From the NCBI RefSeq assembly GCF_914767665.1, contig NC_059503.1, positions 58,112,352-58,176,351 on the forward strand: DNA of 64,000 nt, given 5' to 3'. Source of the stretch: Harmonia axyridis (Eukaryota; Arthropoda; Insecta; Coleoptera; Coccinellidae). Shown piece after piece: positions 1 to 10,295 of this stretch (position 1 is the first letter of the stretch; each line of letters opens with the position of its first letter). The position numbers and the translations under genes were made by a program. Under the pieces are notes generated by a model. The model searched no databases, was not told where the DNA came from, and saw only the letters and a list, made by a program, of their open reading frames with translations.

Positions 1-750
1 GTTTTACTGATTGATGGAAAGTTAGGATTAAATACCATTAGTACCATTGGTAAGCAACTAGTCTTCGTGAAACAAATTGAAGGCTTTCTTGTCGGTAGAA
101 TTCAATGAAAGGATTTCGTATATTTTCAGTTTTTTCTACATTAATCATTGAACAATCAACATCAAGTTGGTCCATCTCTAAAATATAAAGACAAACATGC
201 AATCTGCATCTGTTTTGAGAACTCGAGTAAAAATATGGTCGAAAATGTTTCGAGAATGACTTTGTGGGAACCCCATCCAGAGTGAGGCGAGGGGTTTGCC
301 AATGTAGTTAAAGATAAATAGGGGTAACGTAAACGTCGATCGGTTATTTACCAAAGCCAGACATTCCGGGCGCACCGCGGAATCCTGAGAGGAATCTGTT
401 CACGGTCTCCTGAACGACGTTTGCGGTTCTATCTGATTTGATCTGTATTGCTTCCTATCTAATCGGAGAGCCAGCATTCGAACGAATGTCGTTCTATCTT
501 GTATTTGCCTCGAAACTGCAAGGTGGACAGACTGCAGAAACATTTTTGGAATCAGCAGCACAAAGGTTTAATGCGAAAACAATAAAACAAATGAAATTGT
601 AGTTCAATCAAACAATAAAACGATAGAACCTTTTGTATCGTCTTATTAATCAATTCAACTACAATTTCATCAAAACTCATAAGTATCTCTGATTTTATTG
701 ATGGCGAAAGTAGTAGTTTCAAAACGTCTCCCATACTTTTCAAGATCCAA
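1..750. other. AT-rich DNA with no recognisable gene
   Basis: No coding region, RNA gene or repeat was recognised here. The short open frames lack family motifs and look fortuitous. The unit beginning near 756 belongs to LINE-A. Confidence 0.4.
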
Positions 751-755
751 AAACT

Positions 756-2193
756 ATGGATAAATATTTTCTTGAGAGGCGTTTATGTCCTATTTCTAAT
801 CCAATTAAAACAGAAGTTCCCTGTTTTCCTTTGAATAACCAGCAAAGATATAGAAAATTGAAAGCAACTCTCCATAATTTCGTCATGAATCATAATTATT
901 ATACCCCCAAATATCTTGGAGTTAAACTTGATTCTTCTTTGAATTTCAAGTTCCACTTCGAAAAATTGCGAATGAAAAATATTCTTCGAAAATTAGCTGG
1001 TTCTTCATGGGGTGCTAAGGACAGCATTCTTCGTACGGCAGCTTTGTCCTGAATACTGTTGTCCTGTTTGGTTCAATAGTGCTCATGTTCATAAAATTGA
1101 TGCACAGCTTAACGTTTCTATGAGAATTGTCAAATTAAAGTCGCACAAATCTTTATGGATTAATGATTTGCTTCAATTAAGATGCCTAAAACCATGGTGT
1201 ATGCACTCCTCAAATTTTGAATGCAATGACATTCGACCAAATTGAAAATATTAGTTTTAGTTCGTGGCGGCGCCGCAATGTCATACTTGTCATTTCGATC
1301 TTTTTCCGTTGATTTTGATTGGATACATTAATTAAAACCCGACACTGACCAATCAAAAGCGATGTGTAAACGAGTATGATCGTGCAAAGTCGTGAAACAA
1401 AACACGAAACGTTTACTGGAATGAATTCAAATATTCGAAATAGAGAGTGAGAGAGAGTTTATTGGTATTTCAATTACAAGAATTGCTTCCATAGATCATA
1501 ACTATAATGAAAGATATACATATATAGATACATAATGGCACAAAACTCATAAATAATAAATAACAAGAATCTTAATTTGTTGATAGCGCTACCTACAGTT
1601 GACATAACGAAGCTTAACTAATATTCTCAAAATTGGCAAAACAAAAGCTAATCAGTCCATACACCTGGTTTTTAGACATCTTAGCTTCAATATAATGAAA
1701 GTGACAAGGAAATTCGACGTTCGGAATGTTTTCAGCAGAAGTATAATCGTTGATCCTTCAGAGAAAGTTCCAGGTTTCAATCTCCCTAGGAAAATTTGTT
1801 GTATTTTAAATCGACTTAGGACTGGTCATGTTCATCAAATGACATTCTATTGAAAGCCCAATAAGTGAGTGTGGTGTAAAAGAAACTTTTCATCACTTGA
1901 TGAACACTTGTCTAATTTATAAATTTCATCGTCATTTCTAAATTTATAATTTTCAATTTCAGATTCATTTCCAGAATGGGTCGCTAACTTTGAATCGATA
2001 TAATGAAAACTATTATATTCATAACTTCTTTCTGGTTCTTCCTTTTTTGGATTTCAGATTTAATTATAATTATATACCTATGTCGTCAACTTTTGGTGAA
2101 GAGGAAGGATAAGGGGATTTCGTTTGGATGAAGAAGAGGCCCTTCAATATAAATATATCAGCTCACTTTGTGAAGAAATACACAAACCTTAGA
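756..2193 (+). mobile_element. LINE-A copy 1, degenerate jockey-like non-LTR retrotransposon (3' part), split by a MITE
   Basis: Remnant of the C-terminal part of a non-LTR reverse-transcriptase polyprotein. It shows TPKYLGVKLDSSLNFK, then KLAGSSWGAKDSILRTAAL, then PVWFNSAHVHKIDAQLN, typical of the post-RT domain of jockey-like LINEs. The frame is broken, and a segment seen in copy 2 (TIRSTPFHWLPVLSH) is missing. The element is interrupted at 1178-1683 by a MITE and resumes at 1692 with DPSEK and a cysteine/histidine-rich end. The 3' UTR (about 2000-2193) matches copy 3 near 35630-35760 in reverse orientation. The clade is inferred from motif resemblance. It is not active. Confidence 0.75.
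1178..1683. mobile_element. 506-bp MITE with TIRs and perfect 8-bp target-site duplication, inside LINE-A
   Basis: The terminal inverted repeats are about 26 bp: left end begins TAAGATGCCTAAAACCATGG, and the right end read in reverse begins TAAGATGTCTAAAAACCAGG. Both sides are flanked by GCTTCAAT (1170-1177 and 1684-1691). LINE-A copies 2 and 3 have no insertion here, so the empty site is visible in the same window. There is no open reading frame of note; the interior has a GA-rich run near 1442-1458. An 8-bp duplication fits hAT, P or Merlin-type transposases, but the TIR start is not a classic hAT end, so superfamily is open. Confidence 0.85.
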
Positions 2194-2654
2194 ATATGTA
2201 TCTATAGAAGGAGCGAAAAGTAAACATTTGTGCTCGATCCCGAATACAAGAGAGATGGAAGTTTAGTTTCGCCAATCACAATCGAACAAGCCGATTGTGT
2301 TTGCGATCCATAGGCGTGGAGAATCCTGATTTGATTGTTGAATGCTTTATCAAGAATCCTTTATTCAGAATTTTTATGAATAAATCACATTGTCAACTAT
2401 TTTTGAGCATCAATTGATAATTTTGAAATCAATAAAATTATGTTACGCTACTGCTATATTGTACCGTCAGACAAGGAGTGACGAATGTTGGCATCAAAAC
2501 AAATGCATCAGTTACAAGGCGATTTCCGTTCTTCTTATTAATGTTCCAAGGCACAAACGAATCTCTACACCTGTACTCACTCGAGAAATAGTAAAAAACT
2601 CTCAGCTTAGCTCTCACCAAATTCAAGAGAAATATATTGAATATCTACCCGATA
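2194..2654. other. Unannotated AT-rich interval
   Basis: Contains a 126-aa open frame at 2390-2770 with no recognisable motif that runs into the 2655-3860 repeat. I take it as fortuitous. Nothing else was recognised. Confidence 0.3.
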
Positions 2655-2891
2655 TTTCCCTGAAAACAGATCCGATCAGGATAGAATTTTCCGTGCATCC
2701 GTGTTATGTAGTATGGTCCCATTCTAATCATTTTAAAATCCCTATTTACCTAATCTTGCATATTTCATGACAAATTGTCAATTAAGCTATTTTGATACAC
2801 AAGGGAAATGTGTGGGTGAATCAATCAACTTATTCAATTATATGTCGTGTATTTTTCATGCTTTGTTCAGATACAATAATAGCTGAAGCTA

Positions 2892-3566
2892 TTATTTTTG
2901 CAGGTGATCACACCACATTTTACCATTACATTCAGCAACATTTTTGGCGGTCGCGAGGAAATCCGAATACTCTTGGTAAGGAGTCTTGATAAGAGGCATA
3001 TCGGCCCACAAGTCAGAAGACAAGTAGGAGTAAGTCTTGGCGATAGCAGCAAAAGTTGCTTTGGCGAAGTTACCCAGTGTTCCAGTTGAAACCCTAGCAG
3101 AGGTATAACAATCTTCAATACCAGCCATTTGCAACAACTTCTTGGGAACTGGAGCTGACACAATGCCAGTTCCTCTAGGTGCTGGAATGAGTCTCACAGT
3201 AACACTACCGCATTTACCGGTTACCTTGCATGGTACTGTGTGGGGTTTATCAATCTTATTACCCCTATAACCCCTTCTTACTGGAACAACAGAAAGCTTG
3301 GCAAGAATGATAGCACCACGGATGACAGTTGCTACTTCCTTGCTGCACTTTACACCTAAACCAATGTGACCATTGCTGTCACCAATAGCTACAAAAGCCT
3401 TGAATCTAGTACGCTGACCAGCACGGGTTTGTGTCTGTACTGGCAAAATCTTAAGAACCTCATCCTTGAGAGTTGAACCGATAAAGTAATCTATGATATC
3501 AAACTCTTTGCTTGGCATAGAGAACAGATAGATCTGTTCCAAGTTTTGGATTTTTCCTTCTTTTAC
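2892..3566 (-). pseudogene. RpS2: 5'-truncated copy of ribosomal protein S2 (uS5), probable retropseudogene
   Basis: The uninterrupted frame encodes most of 40S protein S2. The S5 N-terminal domain is clear (TRAGQRTRFKAFVAIGDSNG, then GLGVKCSKEVATVIRGAIIL), followed by the C-terminal domain (VRLIPAPRGTGIVSAPVPKK). Homology starts at VKEGK upstream of the first listed codon (TTG at 3540-3542), so the RG-rich N-terminus and about 50-60 residues are missing and no normal start exists. It is one uninterrupted block without introns. Substitutions at positions I know as strongly conserved (RRGYRGNKID for RRGYWGNKIG, ARVSTG for ARGSTG) suggest relaxed constraint. The frame runs past the expected end into the repeat. 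No poly(A) tail is visible. The parent gene is presumably elsewhere. Confidence 0.8.
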
Positions 3567-3680
3567 TAGAGATATTAGATGAGATAATGTTATAAATAAC
3601 CCAATGTGTTGTTTTTTATTGAGTCAATAAGAATTATTCAGTCCATCATGCTCTAAGAGAGTCTCTGACATCCAGTTGCT

Positions 3681-3803
3681 GGAACATTCCTTAAAATTCA
3701 ATGGCGTCATTAAAATTTCAATCGTCCAATAGGAGAAGTCTATTGGCTACCTACAACGGAGGATTGAAATTTTAATGCGGCATTCAATTTCAAGGAACTT
3801 TCC
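3681..3803. mobile_element. 123-bp palindromic mini-element (hairpin MITE)
   Basis: Arms of about 46 bp (3681-3727 and 3757-3803) are near-perfect inverted repeats: left GGAACATTCCTTAAAATTCA, right end in reverse GGAAAGTTCCTTGAAATTGA. The loop is about 29 bp. The block is absent from the matching place in unit 2 near 4290-4305, which supports insertion. It does not code for protein. Confidence 0.7.
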
Positions 3804-3923
3804 TTCAATTGGGTGTTAGTCAGTCTTTCAGTTGATTAATTTGTAGTGTCCAAGTCTGATACACTCGTGTTAGTAAAAATTCCTACAGTAAAAACATTCT
3901 AAAATGTGACAAATTGTACTTGT

Positions 3924-4330
3924 TTCACTGAAAACAGATACCATTAGGTTATGATTTTGCGTGTACATAGGTAAATAATTATGTAATTTGGCCCCATTCT
4001 GTTCATAAGACATATTTTCGAATCCCTATTCAATATTACATATCTCATATATAAATTGTCAACTAACCTTGTTTTGATGCACGTGACAATATGTGGGCGA
4101 ATCAATTGCCTTAATCAATAATACATCGAATTTTCAATACTTTGTCCAGATACATTGTATTTTGCTGAATCTATCATTTCGCAGGTTATGATCAAACTAC
4201 ATTTTTCCAATAGAGATAAAACAATGTTATAAATAACGCAATGTTTTGTTTTTGAGTCAGTCAATAAGAAATATTCAGTCTCTCAGTAGATAGTCTCTAA
4301 GTCAGTCAGTTAATTAATTAGTATGTGGTC
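3924..4330 (+). repeat. Direct repeat unit 2 (uninterrupted)
   Basis: Diverged copy of 2655-3862 without the RpS2 block and without the hairpin. It acts as the empty-site reference for both insertions. It does not code for protein. Confidence 0.7.
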
Positions 4331-4820
4331 TTTTTTTAGGAAGATCCAGAGAAAATCATGCAGAATGTCGAAGAAAAAGGTTCATATTCCAGTGACAACA
4401 GGACCGACAGAGTTGAAATTTTGAGTGTAGATGTTCAATAGTTAATTTGATGTTAATCACGTCTCCAGAATCACATAAAATTTGAGCAGAATAAATAACC
4501 AAATTACCCAATGTTTCTGTAACAACTGATCCGACTAGAATGGTATTTAGTTTGTAGATGCATATTAATCACTTGAATGTTCGTGCCGAATTTCAGGAGG
4601 ATGTTATCGTCAGGACCTTACGTCAAGATGAAAGATCGGATAACATTGACGTCTTGATATGCACATCTCATATACATTTTTTTTGGTATATAGTGCTTTG
4701 GACGCAATAGGTGCATGAATGAACAAACACTCAAAAATTTTCTGAATATACATTTTTTGTATAAAAACAGCAGGCTGGCAATAAATTTCATCTGAATAAT
4801 TCACCGGAACTCCATCACAG
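4331..4820. other. Non-coding interval with short internal similarity
   Basis: Two loosely similar stretches (about 4400-4480 and 4525-4600) share ACAAC(A/T)GA(C/T)CGAC and TTAATCAC. A run TTTTTTTAG followed by GAAGATCCAG at about 4338-4350 resembles a splice acceptor, but the following frame stops after about 33 codons. Nothing is firmly supported. Confidence 0.25.
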
Positions 4821-4853
4821 TTGACCACCTTCCAAGGCCAACCCGGATTATAG

Positions 4854-4989
4854 ATCAGCATTCAACCAGGCGTCTCCTCTCAAGGATCTGATTGAAAACG
4901 CCCGGCAAATCACCGGAAATCAAATTAATAGCTTCGAATTCCAACCGACTAATCTCTACAAACCCCAAGACGTTATCCACGTCACTGAG
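4854..4989 (+). CDS. Candidate internal exon of an unidentified host gene (136 bp)
   Basis: On the + strand a frame preceded by an acceptor-like TTATAG (4848-4853) reads S-A-F-N-Q-A-S-P-L-K-D-L-I-E-N-A-R and continues to ...DVIHVTE, ending at GAG before GTATGC, a plausible donor (4990). It holds 45 whole codons after one split-codon base. Base composition and third positions are GC-richer than the surroundings, and no transposon signature overlaps. The same frame also stays open beyond the donor to a TAA near 5081, so the end is uncertain. I do not recognise the protein. It has no ATG, consistent with an internal exon. Overlapping minus-strand frames look less protein-like. Confidence 0.35.
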
Positions 4990-5081
4990 GTATGCAGATT
5001 CGAGATTCCCCCGAATATCTCCTTCCGGAACCCCCATTCGGTCCCCCCACGCATATATTTGGCCCGAATCGAATGTCCATA

Positions 5082-5915
5082 ATCAATTACGTCGACAGTG
5101 AGCAAGCAAAGGAGAGAGAGACGTTGAAATACATTTATTGTGTCCATTTCGTATCGACATAAAGGGACGGGTCTGGAGATTTTAGTGTCCACATGTTGGT
5201 AGCCTGTTGTCATCCTGTCTCCGATCCACCCTAGTGACTTATAAAAGGGCCTCTATTACATGTCTGAAAGCATTGAGTGATATAATGAGTGGACTACGTT
5301 TATATACACTTCGAACAATTCATTTTTGGAACCTTACGTAATTGTCAATTGGTAATGGAAGAATTGGAAAAACGCTGTATGACAATTATCAAATTTTTTC
5401 CCTTCCCAATTTAAAATTCATAAATTTGCCTTATTCATGAAAATTTTGAAAAGGTTCTATAATAATATTGATAATTTGATAAGACTATATATAACCTTCT
5501 TTAGTATTTTATAATGTTACAATTAGCCGGAAGCGCTTTACCTGATAGTAAAATATTAAAGTTTTATCGTTGGAATACAACTCTTTTTCCGTTTACCAGT
5601 TAATTATTGACTTGCTAAGTTTCACTCGTGGGATAATCAGTAATTTAGAATAGTTCCAGGAAATAATGTTTGTGCAAGTGATTTCATTCTATTTTCAGAT
5701 ACTTCATCTTTTAAATCATAAAATATGACAGCTTGCGGATATTAGAAATTAAATTTATTCCAATTATTCACGAGAACATGAAAAAAAATTGAAATAATTT
5801 GATATACTTTCTCTAATATCAAATGAATTGTAACTGTTAGGATTCAAACTATATAGATTAATTTTAAGTGAGCTATCATACTTTGAATATATCTAATTAT
5901 ACTGCTGCCCATCTA
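5082..5915. other. Non-coding interval, partly GC-rich then AT-rich
   Basis: The first 160 bp continue the GC-richer block around the candidate exon. From about 5280 the sequence is AT-rich, with no coding or repeat signature recognised. Confidence 0.3.
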
Positions 5916-5918
5916 CCG

Positions 5919-6103
5919 GGTGTCCTGAGTTATCGTATACAAGCAATATCTAGCTCATTTGACAAGATAATAAAAAAATTTTAAAAATGCTCGAAATGAC
6001 ATCAAAGTACCTTCACAATGTTGTATAAAAAAGGTTCTTACATTTGACAGCCCTGTGGTAGCTACCCCTCATTTTTTATTTTCAAATGGCACCCCCTGTA
6101 TAT
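5919..6103. mobile_element. Possible small MITE with short inverted ends
   Basis: The left end TACCGGGTGTCCTGAG and the right end, read in reverse TACAGGGGGTGCC, resemble the CAGGGTG-type ends and TA flanks of insect Tc1/mariner MITEs. The inverted match is only about 10 bp and imperfect. Confidence 0.35.
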
Positions 6104-6323
6104 TGTTGGTGCAAATTGAGTGTCATTTTATTTGGAATACAATGATAGCACATAGGGACCTGGTATTTTTTTATTAATAAAAACAAAAACATTAATATTT
6201 TGTGAATTACGAAGTGCAACCAAAATACCTACTATGCATTTCAAGAACCGAAACATTTGAAGCAATTTTTAAGTAAAATAAAAATCGGTTTTTTAAAACA
6301 TAATAATTAATCTACTTCTTATA

Positions 6324-7158
6324 TCGGGTGTTTTTTTTCCAGGTAAATAACTTTAAGTTTGCATTACTGTTCAAGATGGCGACCGATTTAACAGCTGTCA
6401 AATGATCTCAGTTTGGCAATTCATCATGAATAGACTCACGTCTGAACAAAGCTTGCAAATAGTGCAATTTAATTTCGAAAATAATGGTTCTGTGCGGAAT
6501 ACGTATCGTGCACTACATCCATTAGCGATGAAGCGCACTTCTGGTTGAATGGCTACGTCAACAAACAAAACTGCCGCATTTGGAGTGAAGCTTATTCTCA
6601 AGTGTATGTCGAAATACCGTTACATCCAGAAAAACTGACTGTTTGGTGCGCTTTATGGGCTGGTGGAATCATTGGTCGGTACTTCTTCAGAAACGATGAT
6701 GGCCAGAACGTTACAGTCAATGGTGATCGGTATAGAGCCATGATTACTAACTTTTTCATTCCTGAATTGAACAACCATGATGTCCAGGAGCTGTGGTTTC
6801 AACAAGACGGCGCAACATATCCAAGATCTTGTGATTTAACACCGCTAGACTACTTTCTGTGGGGCTATGTGAAGTCATTAGTCTATGCGAATAAGCCACA
6901 AACCCTTGACCATTTGGAAGACAACATTCACCGTGTTATTGCCGATATACGGCCACAAATGTTAGAAAAAGTAATCGAAAATTGGACGTCCAGATTGGAC
7001 TACATCCGAGCCAGCCGTGGCGGCCATATGCCAGAAATCATATTCAGAATGTAATGCCACAAGATTATCTTGCGGATGAATAAAATTCATGTTAATCGAA
7101 TAATCCATCGTTGTTTTATTGCAATTTAAAGTTCTATAGCTCTAAAAAAAACACCCTT
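6324..7158 (+). mobile_element. MarA copy A: internally deleted Tc1/mariner element (835 bp)
   Basis: Flanked by TA duplications (6322-6323, 7159-7160), with ends CGGGTGTTTTTTTT and AAAAAAAACACCC. The transposase remnant (about 6545-7054) includes LNGYVNKQNCRIW, LTVWCALWAGGIIG, WFQQDGAT and SCDLTPLDYFLWGYVK. It lacks the middle of the N-terminal region (jump from YRALHP to the SDEAHF region) and carries a second deletion of about 90 bp between QQDGAT and PRSCD, which removes residues between the second and third catalytic aspartates. It cannot encode an active transposase. Confidence 0.85.
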
Positions 7159-7159
7159 T

Positions 7160-8860
7160 AAAAGTGCAGAAGGCATTGAAATTCTCCACGAGTTCAAAAT
7201 TTTCTTAATTCGCTGAATTTTGATTGAAACTGACGGTGATTTTTGCATTGAAAAATGTTGGTAGGCAGAATGAACACTGTATTGACAGAAAATAGAGAAA
7301 TCCGCGAAAGGAGAATTTCGAGTACCGACAAAAAATTATGAAATATAACTGTGTGTTTGTTCTTCAAGGTATGGCAGAATGAACGGATTTGCCACAGAAT
7401 TAGAAAAACTTGATAATTAATTGACGTATCACGAAACAAAAAAGAAGGATGTTACCCCTAATACACAATCACTATCACAATTCTTGAACGCCAAGTATTA
7501 AGAAGACGTGAGCGTAAACGCTGTCACCACCAATATCAAACCAATATGGGATTAGGAACATTCTTCGACAGTAGTTCAGTTCGAATCTCCCACAACGCAA
7601 AGATGCTCGCCGACTTTAGGACTTCAATTTGGTAACGTCGTCGGTTCTTTTATTATCTGCCGAAGTATCAGTGTCATAAAATGTTTATGGCGTCCATATT
7701 GGTTATTTGGGCGAAATTTGGAGGCCACCGAGGAAGTTTCACGGCGGAATATGAGACGCAACCCACGATTTTATTACACTGTGTGAAAAAAAAAGTAGTG
7801 CAGGGTGTCGTTTTTGGGGGGCAGATTGGCCAGTGATTGGACGCTTTTGTTTTTGTACGTCTCGACATGCCTTGGACATTTGACGATTGTTTTTTTTTTT
7901 CTTCGTCATAAAATGCTCGCAAAGCTCAAATGTGAAACAAATAACAACTTATCGATTCAGTGTTTACAAGTCCTTGAGTGAACATGTTGTAGTTAAATTT
8001 ATAGGGTTAGGACCATTGAAATCAGGCAATCAATTTGGACTAAGTCAACGTGTCGTCTATAAATTTAGATTGTAATAAGGCCATGGATAAAAACAAACAA
8101 AAAAGGTTTAAGTAAAAGTGACAAATATACATGAATAAAAGGAACACAGTTGAAGTATAAAATATTACCAATAGGACCAAGTTCATTTTGCCGAATAAAA
8201 ACGATTATTTCGAGTTAAGAGAATATTTGGTAATTGATATTTAATACTTTGATAAATGTATAAAACCCAAAAAAGAAAGACATACACTCTAAAAAGTCTA
8301 ATACGAATTTGCAATCACTGACAGAACAAACTCTAGTAATATTTTAATTTTCATACAGAGTTTATGTGTTAACATATTTACGACCTTACATAATATGTTA
8401 ATATATCTATTTATTTCTAATTTATTAGACAAATTTCGGGAATTCCACAACCCATAATATTTGACATATGACATGACATCCGCATGAAAATCAAAATATA
8501 ACTCATTCAGAAGTTTGTTCTGACAGTAATTGCAATTTTATAATAGACTTTTTAGTGTGTACATCGCGCTCTTCCTTGGTTTCTATACATATAACAAAGT
8601 CTTGCTGTTGATTTCCAATACTTTCTGTACTCGAACTAATTATCTTTATTCGATTTCGACTTAATGAACTTGGTGAGTTAATATTTTAAATTTCGAATCG
8701 GTTACCTTCTATTAATATGTTTTTGTCACTTCAACTTATACCTATTCTGCTTGTTTTTCTCTGTAGCAATGATACAGTCTGAAAATACATATAGACGAAA
8801 CATTGATTCCAATGGTAAATTGAACTGCAACATAAGACCTTAGCTCTTCCACTATTCATT
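7160..8860. other. Unannotated interval
   Basis: There is a moderately GC-rich patch at 7460-7800 and AT-rich DNA elsewhere. Small open frames here (for example 7674-7922 minus and 7887-8075 plus) have no recognisable domain. No RNA gene or transposon signature was recognised. Confidence 0.3.
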
Positions 8861-8879
8861 TTCACCATCAGATGGTCCT

Positions 8880-9377
8880 TCACTTGAGGGAACTACGATG
8901 CCAGGATCCAAAATGCCGGAGCAGTATTCATTGAAATTAAAAAATTACTCACTTACCACGACCAGAACAAGGAAACCAAAATGGGAGAAATAGGCCTACT
9001 AAATGTATTTCCGGTAATTCTCTATGGAATGGAGTCATGGACGCTTATGGAAGCAACGTCTCAAAAACTTGAGGCATTCGAGATGTGGCTCTACAGAAGA
9101 ATGTTCCGAATCAGTTAGACAGAACACAAAACTAATGATAGGATGTGAATATTCATGAACAAGAATTTAGAAATTATCCATAACGCGAAGAGAAGAGAAC
9201 TGGAGTATTTTGGCTCAAATCTTGCGAAATGAGTCAAGATATGTTTAACTCCAGCTGATACTGCAGGTTCTGCGCAGGAGAAGAATTTCATTGAACACAA
9301 CATCAAGAGTTTGTTTCTCAATGAGTTGGGCTTTGCCAGGCAGCGGTCACAATTGCCAAGAAGAAGAAGAAGAAGTG
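8880..9377 (+). mobile_element. 3' end of a degenerate LINE with (AAG)n tail
   Basis: The translated remnant reads LYGMESWTLMEATSQKLEAF, then EMWLYRRMFRIS, then a broken KRRELEYFG region. This is the conserved post-RT part of an insect endonuclease-reverse transcriptase LINE, of the type often annotated as craniofacial development protein 2-like. It has in-frame stops. The element ends in AAGAAGAAGAAGAAG (about 9359-9375), a typical simple-repeat LINE tail. Confidence 0.65.
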
Positions 9378-10295
9378 CTTTCTTAGATTGAAGCTCACTG
9401 GAACAACTCTTTGTGAAGGGTCATTTATGATGACATTCTCACGTCGAGATCAAATATAAAAAATACGAGACCACCTAGCGCTATGCCACTTATTGGGCTC
9501 AACTAAGATGGATCAACAATATAATCTTCTGTTCGCTATTTTCGAGAGCATTTCTATAAGGCATTGATTGACGAAATCGACTTCCAATTTTTCTTTCGAG
9601 CATCCGAGCATCAACTAACGTATCTCCCTCCTTTCGTTTTTTTTTGTGAAAATCTCCGTTAAAATCAATATCATTCGACCTATCAAGCGATATGATCTTC
9701 TCTTCGCCAAGTAAACGTCACCAGAATAAGCGTCAGTCTTGGGTCTATCTTCACTACGAGTAGGGAGACTTCGCATAGACCATTGCGTCAAGGCTGAGTT
9801 GAGGTCTGAGGACCATAGATTTCGATTATATAGATGCAACGTTGCCCTAACTGAGGAGAATGATTCGAAATGAAGCTCCATCATGCGGCCGAAAATGCGT
9901 AGTTTTCTTTCCTCTTATTTGGTAGTGCTTTACAAATTACAGTTCTAATTCTGGTGGAATCAAAGTATTGTATTCAAGTATCATCGATTCTAACATGATA
10001 CTGGAGTCAAGGTCTGTTTTGGATGGGTTCCAGGTCCCTCGGAAATTGAAGGAAATCAAGATGACAATACACCAGAAGAGCACAAACTCCATTCATTGGC
10101 CCAGAACCTTTCTGTGGTGTAGGTTAATGTACCTACAAGAAAGAGTTTCAAGAGGAGAAAATCATCAAAAGAGGATGATGGATTTTTTTTGGGTTGGATC
10201 ATTCCAAAAAAGTTTCTTTGAAACTTTGATTCTGCGAGATCTAAGAAGCATCTGGATCTCAGCAAAAGCATGCTACAGCTTCTCATTAGATCCTC
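9378..10295. other. Unannotated interval
   Basis: Moderate GC. Open frames at 9615-9884 (minus) and 9968-10318 (plus) have no recognisable domain. Possibly old transposon DNA, but I cannot assign it. Confidence 0.3.

Larger units (their letters stand above)
2655..3862 (+). repeat. Direct repeat unit 1 (about 410 bp of repeat plus two insertions)
   Basis: The stretch from CTGAAAACAGATCCGATC (about 2657) to the AATTTGTAGTGTCC end aligns with 3924-4330. Shared landmarks are TGTGGG(T/C)GAATCAAT, TTTGCAGGT/TCGCAGGT, AATGTTATAAATAAC and the closing AATTTGTAGT/AATTAGTATG. Two blocks in this unit are absent from unit 2: an RpS2-derived block (about 2927-3570) and a 123-bp hairpin (3681-3803). The nature of the underlying repeat is unknown. 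Confidence 0.7.

Noticed and set aside
2390..2770. 126-aa open frame
   Set aside because: Crosses into a repeat and has no recognisable domain; low-GC random ORF is more likely.
2892..3566. Functional RpS2 gene
   Set aside because: Lacks the N-terminus and start, sits inside a repeat with a visible empty site, and has substitutions at conserved residues.
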